Assembly: GCA_963773765.1 (NCBI GenBank)
Contig: CAVZCC010000006.1
Coordinates: 372,001 to 436,000 of the forward strand
Length of the DNA: 64,000 nt
Source: CAVZCC01 sp963773765
Lineage (GTDB): Bacteria > Actinomycetota > Acidimicrobiia > Acidimicrobiales > Microtrichaceae
Direction of reading: 5' to 3'
Part shown: positions 61,493 to 64,000 of the stretch, in pieces
Numbering within the stretch: position 1 is the stretch's first letter
How the letters are laid out: each line of letters begins with the position of its first letter
Made by a program: the position numbers and the translations under genes
The notes under the pieces: model-generated
Told to the model about the DNA's origin: nothing
The model's input: the letters and a program-made list of their open reading frames with translations, nothing else
Databases searched by the model: none

Positions 61493-63430
61493 TCAGGCCC
61501 GGGGGTCGCGCTCCCGGCGGACCTTGGTCTTGCGGCCCTTCAGGGTGGTGCGGCGCATGGCCCACAGCACCTCGTCCACCGCGGCCTCGGGCACCTCCAC
61601 CAGCGAGAACCGGTCGGCGATCTCGATGGCACCGATGTCCTTGCCCTTCAGCTTGGTCTCGCCCGCGATGGCCCCGACCAGGTCCTGGGGCCGGATGCCC
61701 GCCTCCCGGCCCGCCGCCACCCACAGGCGGGTCATGCCCTCGCCGGAGGGCCCGGAGCGGCCACCCTTGCGGCCCTTGCCGTCGCGATCGCCCTTGCCGC
61801 CGCCCTTGTCGGCGTGCTTGGCGTGCTTGGACTTGTCGCCCTTGGTGTGCTTGCCCTTGGACGAGGGCGGCGCGGCATCGGGGATCTCCTCCTCGTCGTC
61901 CGGGGCGCCGTCGGCCTGGTGGGCCAACTTCACCGCGGCGAGGGCCACGTCCATCACGTCGAACTCGTCGGCCAGGGTCTCCACCACCACCCGGAACTGG
62001 TCCAGCCCGCCCTCGGTGATGGACTCCCGCAACGTGCCCAGCGTGAGCTCCATGCGCCGGTTGCGCAGGTCGGCGATGGTGGGCACCTTCTCCACCGCGA
62101 TCTGCTGGCCGGTCAGGCGTTCGATGTTCTTGAGCAGGCGGTGCTCGCGGGGCTCGGCCAGCGTGATGGCCACGCCCTCCCGTCCGGCCCGGCCCACCCG
62201 GCCGATCCGGTGCACGTAGGCCTCCGGCGCGGAGGGGACGTCGTAGTTGACGACGTGGCTGAGCTGTTCCACGTCCAGGCCGCGGGCGGCCACGTCGGTG
62301 GCGACGAGCAGGTCCGCGGTGCCGGCCCGGAGCCGGCCCATGACCCGGTCCCGCTGTTCCTGGCTCATGCCGCCGTGCAGGCCCTCGGCCCGGTAGCCCC
62401 GGCCGTTGAGCGTCTCGGCCAGTTGGTCCACCTCGTGGCGGGTGCGGCAGAACACGATGGCCGCGGTCGGTGCCTCCACGTCCAGGATCCGTCCCAGGGC
62501 CGCGGGCTTGTCGGATCGGCGCACCACGTACGCGGTCTGGCGGACCAGCGGTGAGCTGCCGGCCTTGCCCTTCTCCCGGCTGACCTCGATGCGCACCGGG
62601 TCGGCCAGGTGGCGCTTGGCGATGGCGCCGATGCGACCCGGCATCGTGGCGGAGAACAGCACGGTCTGCCGTCCCGCCGGAGTGGCCTCCAGGATCGACT
62701 CGATGTCCTCGGCGAAGCCCATGTCCAGCATCTCGTCCGCCTCGTCCAGCACCACCAGCTGGATGCCCGCCAGCGGCAGCGTGCGGCGGCTCAGGTGGTC
62801 GAGGGCCCGGCCCGGGGTGGCGACGACCACGTCCACCCCGCGCTTGAGGGCCTGGAGCTGGCGCCCGATGGGCTGGCCGCCGTAGATGGGCAGCACCTGC
62901 ACCCCGAGGGCCCGCCCGTAGCGGTGCACGGCCTCGGAGACCTGCATGGCCAGCTCCCGGGTGGGCACCAGCACGAGCGCGACCGGGTCGTGGCGGCGGC
63001 CGTCGGCGGCCAGGCGCTGCAGGATGGGCAGCGCGAACGCCGCGGTCTTGCCGGTGCCGGTGGCGGCCTGGCCCAGCAGGTCCCGGCCGGCCAGCAGGGG
63101 CGGGATGGCCTCGCGCTGGATCGGGGTCGGCTCCTCGTAGCCCAGGCCGGACAGCGCCTCCAGCAGTTCGGGTCGCAGCCCGAGGTCCTTGAACCCGGGA
63201 GCGGGCGGGTCACCGAACTCGACGGGACCGTCGGGTGCCGGGGAGGGCTGGTCCCCCGCCGCGGTGCCGGCCGGGGGCGGGTCCACGGCCACCACGCTGA
63301 CCACCGGGGCGTCGGCGGCAGGGACGGCGATGCCGGCGTGGGTGGGCCCCTCGGGCGCGGCCGGCGGGACGTACGGGGGCGGTTCGACCGGGGTGGGACG
63401 GTCGTCGTCGGGGAAGTTGATGGTGGTCAC
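61493..63430 (-). CDS. DEAD-box RNA helicase with DbpA-like RNA-binding C-terminus
   Basis: A 645-residue RNA helicase. After a Pro-rich leader come the Q motif (GYEEPTPIQREAIPPLLAG near 100), Walker A AATGTGKTAAF, PTRELAMQV, TPGRALDHL, VLDEADEMLDMGF, LFSATMP, and the second RecA domain with VATDVAARGLDVEQL and YVHRIGRVGRAGREG. A Lys/Gly-rich linker (about 530-565) precedes a DbpA/CsdA-type RNA-binding domain (RLWVAAGREAGIRPQDLVGAIAG ... DRFSLVEVPEAAVDEVLWAM). Likely roles are ribosome assembly or mRNA unwinding in the cold. GTG at 63430 has GGAGGG close upstream and overlaps the stop of the SDR gene (GTGA). Confidence 0.92.
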   Translation of the reverse strand: MTTINFPDDDRPTPVEPPPYVPPAAPEGPTHAGIAVPAADAPVVSVVAVDPPPAGTAAGDQPSPAPDGPVEFGDPPAPGFKDLGLRPELLEALSGLGYEEPTPIQREAIPPLLAGRDLLGQAATGTGKTAAFALPILQRLAADGRRHDPVALVLVPTRELAMQVSEAVHRYGRALGVQVLPIYGGQPIGRQLQALKRGVDVVVATPGRALDHLSRRTLPLAGIQLVVLDEADEMLDMGFAEDIESILEATPAGRQTVLFSATMPGRIGAIAKRHLADPVRIEVSREKGKAGSSPLVRQTAYVVRRSDKPAALGRILDVEAPTAAIVFCRTRHEVDQLAETLNGRGYRAEGLHGGMSQEQRDRVMGRLRAGTADLLVATDVAARGLDVEQLSHVVNYDVPSAPEAYVHRIGRVGRAGREGVAITLAEPREHRLLKNIERLTGQQIAVEKVPTIADLRNRRMELTLGTLRESITEGGLDQFRVVVETLADEFDVMDVALAAVKLAHQADGAPDDEEEIPDAAPPSSKGKHTKGDKSKHAKHADKGGGKGDRDGKGRKGGRSGPSGEGMTRLWVAAGREAGIRPQDLVGAIAGETKLKGKDIGAIEIADRFSLVEVPEAAVDEVLWAMRRTTLKGRKTKVRRERDPRA

Positions 63431-64000
63431 GTCCCTCCATTGTGCTGCACGCGGCCCGATCCTCCTCCGGAGGAGGTCCCGCGGGCGGCCCGCGCCGCGA
63501 GCATCGCGCCGTAGGAGTCGATGGGGCTCGCCAGCCCCAGGCCCCCGTCGCAGTCCAGGACCTGGCCGGTCACCCATGCCAGTCCGTGCAGCGCCACGGC
63601 GGCCTCCGCGACGTCCTCGGCCCGTCCCAGGCGGTCCAAGGGCGTGCGGTCCCGGACACCGGCCAGCCAACCGGAGTCGGTCGGGGCGGGGCCCAGCATG
63701 GGGGTCCGGGTCACCCCCGGGGCCACCGCGTTGACCCGGATCCCGTCCGGGCCCCACTCGGCCGCCGCCACCCGGACCACCATGTCGAGGGCGGCCTTGG
63801 ACGCGCAGTACAGGCCCATGTTCCGGTCCGCCACACGGGAGCTGATGCTGGAGGTCACCACCACCGACCCCGCCGTCCCCACGGCCCGCCACCGTCGGGC
63901 CACGGCCCGCATGACCAACCACACCCCCTTGGCGTTCACGCCCATGACCCGGTCCCATTCGGCCGGGTCCACGTCGGTGAGCAGCCCGGCGTGGCCGATG
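63427..64000 (-). CDS. Short-chain dehydrogenase, C-terminal part (runs off right edge)
   Basis: The frame is open to the edge, so the Rossmann N-terminus is missing. What remains shows the late NAG-loop region (IGHAGLLTDVDPAEWDRVMGVNAKGVW), the catalytic Ser in VVVTSSISSRVAD, YCASKAALDMV with the catalytic Tyr and Lys, and the ending VTGQVLDCDGGLGL. It is a classical SDR of 3-oxoacyl-reductase/steroid dehydrogenase type; the substrate cannot be assigned. Its stop overlaps the start of the DEAD-box helicase gene (GTGA), an unusual partner. Confidence 0.82.
   Translation of the reverse strand, partial: IGHAGLLTDVDPAEWDRVMGVNAKGVWLVMRAVARRWRAVGTAGSVVVTSSISSRVADRNMGLYCASKAALDMVVRVAAAEWGPDGIRVNAVAPGVTRTPMLGPAPTDSGWLAGVRDRTPLDRLGRAEDVAEAAVALHGLAWVTGQVLDCDGGLGLASPIDSYGAMLAARAARGTSSGGGSGRVQHNGGT

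Noticed and set aside
1..64000. CRISPR array, tRNA or rRNA genes, prophage, transposases
   Set aside because: No regularly spaced repeats, no tRNA-like cloverleaf with CCA region, and no phage or transposase proteins were seen in reading both strands.

Overview
The window is 64 kb of very GC-rich actinobacterial chromosome. GTG is often used as a start codon, and most operons run through GTGA or ATGA stop/start overlaps. Gene content (F420-type flavin oxidoreductase, OB-fold/thiolase pairs, steroid-ring CoA enzymes, DUF6777 and LCCL lipoproteins, several large GGDEF-EAL proteins) suggests class Acidimicrobiia, perhaps near Iamiaceae. That placement is inference from protein resemblance, with no rRNA to confirm it. 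I see no tRNA, rRNA, CRISPR array, prophage or transposase.

Layout. 0-9.4 kb (minus strand): a glycosyltransferase cut by the left edge, a membrane PAS-GGDEF-EAL protein, a histidine phosphatase, and a tightly coupled sugar-transfer operon (aminotransferase, an 80-residue unknown protein, a double GT4 protein, a single GT4 protein). 9.4-10.7 kb: an MFS transporter. 10.8-24.6 kb: a catabolic region resembling the actinobacterial steroid C/D-ring pathway. It holds a thiolase-like/OB-fold pair, a tandem TetR regulator, a permuted alkaline-phosphatase-superfamily enzyme behind a possible structured RNA leader, an F420-type oxidoreductase, an IpdF-like SDR, EchA20, two paralogous lipoproteins and ipdA-ipdB-ipdC. 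24.6-32.1 kb (minus): xylA-xylB followed by two overlapping GGDEF-EAL genes. 32.3-34.8 kb: a FadE31/FadE32-like acyl-CoA dehydrogenase pair and a conserved 62-residue protein. 34.9-49.1 kb: DNA repair, with sbcD-sbcC on minus and recC-recB-recD on plus around an AAC(3)-fold acetyltransferase. 49.3-64 kb: rmuC, a diguanylate cyclase, a set of lipoproteins (LCCL, META, DUF6777, DUF3558-like), an MtfA-type peptidase, an AAA ATPase, an alpha/beta hydrolase, an aldo/keto reductase, a class III aminotransferase, a DEAD-box helicase and an SDR cut by the right edge.

How it fits together. EchA20, IpdAB, IpdC, an IpdF-like SDR and the FadE31/32-like pair are enzymes that in Mycobacterium open and degrade the last two steroid rings. 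Four promoter regions in this set share a palindrome, CTGAC-N5-GTCAG, which I read as the operator of one regulon. This is the most interesting regulatory signal in the window.

Quality warning. Twelve genes or gene modules between about 13.2 and 41.3 kb can only be read through by removing one extra base each time. All twelve shifts have the same sign, and conserved protein sequence continues on the far side. I treat them as probable sequence or assembly errors and annotate the genes as functional.
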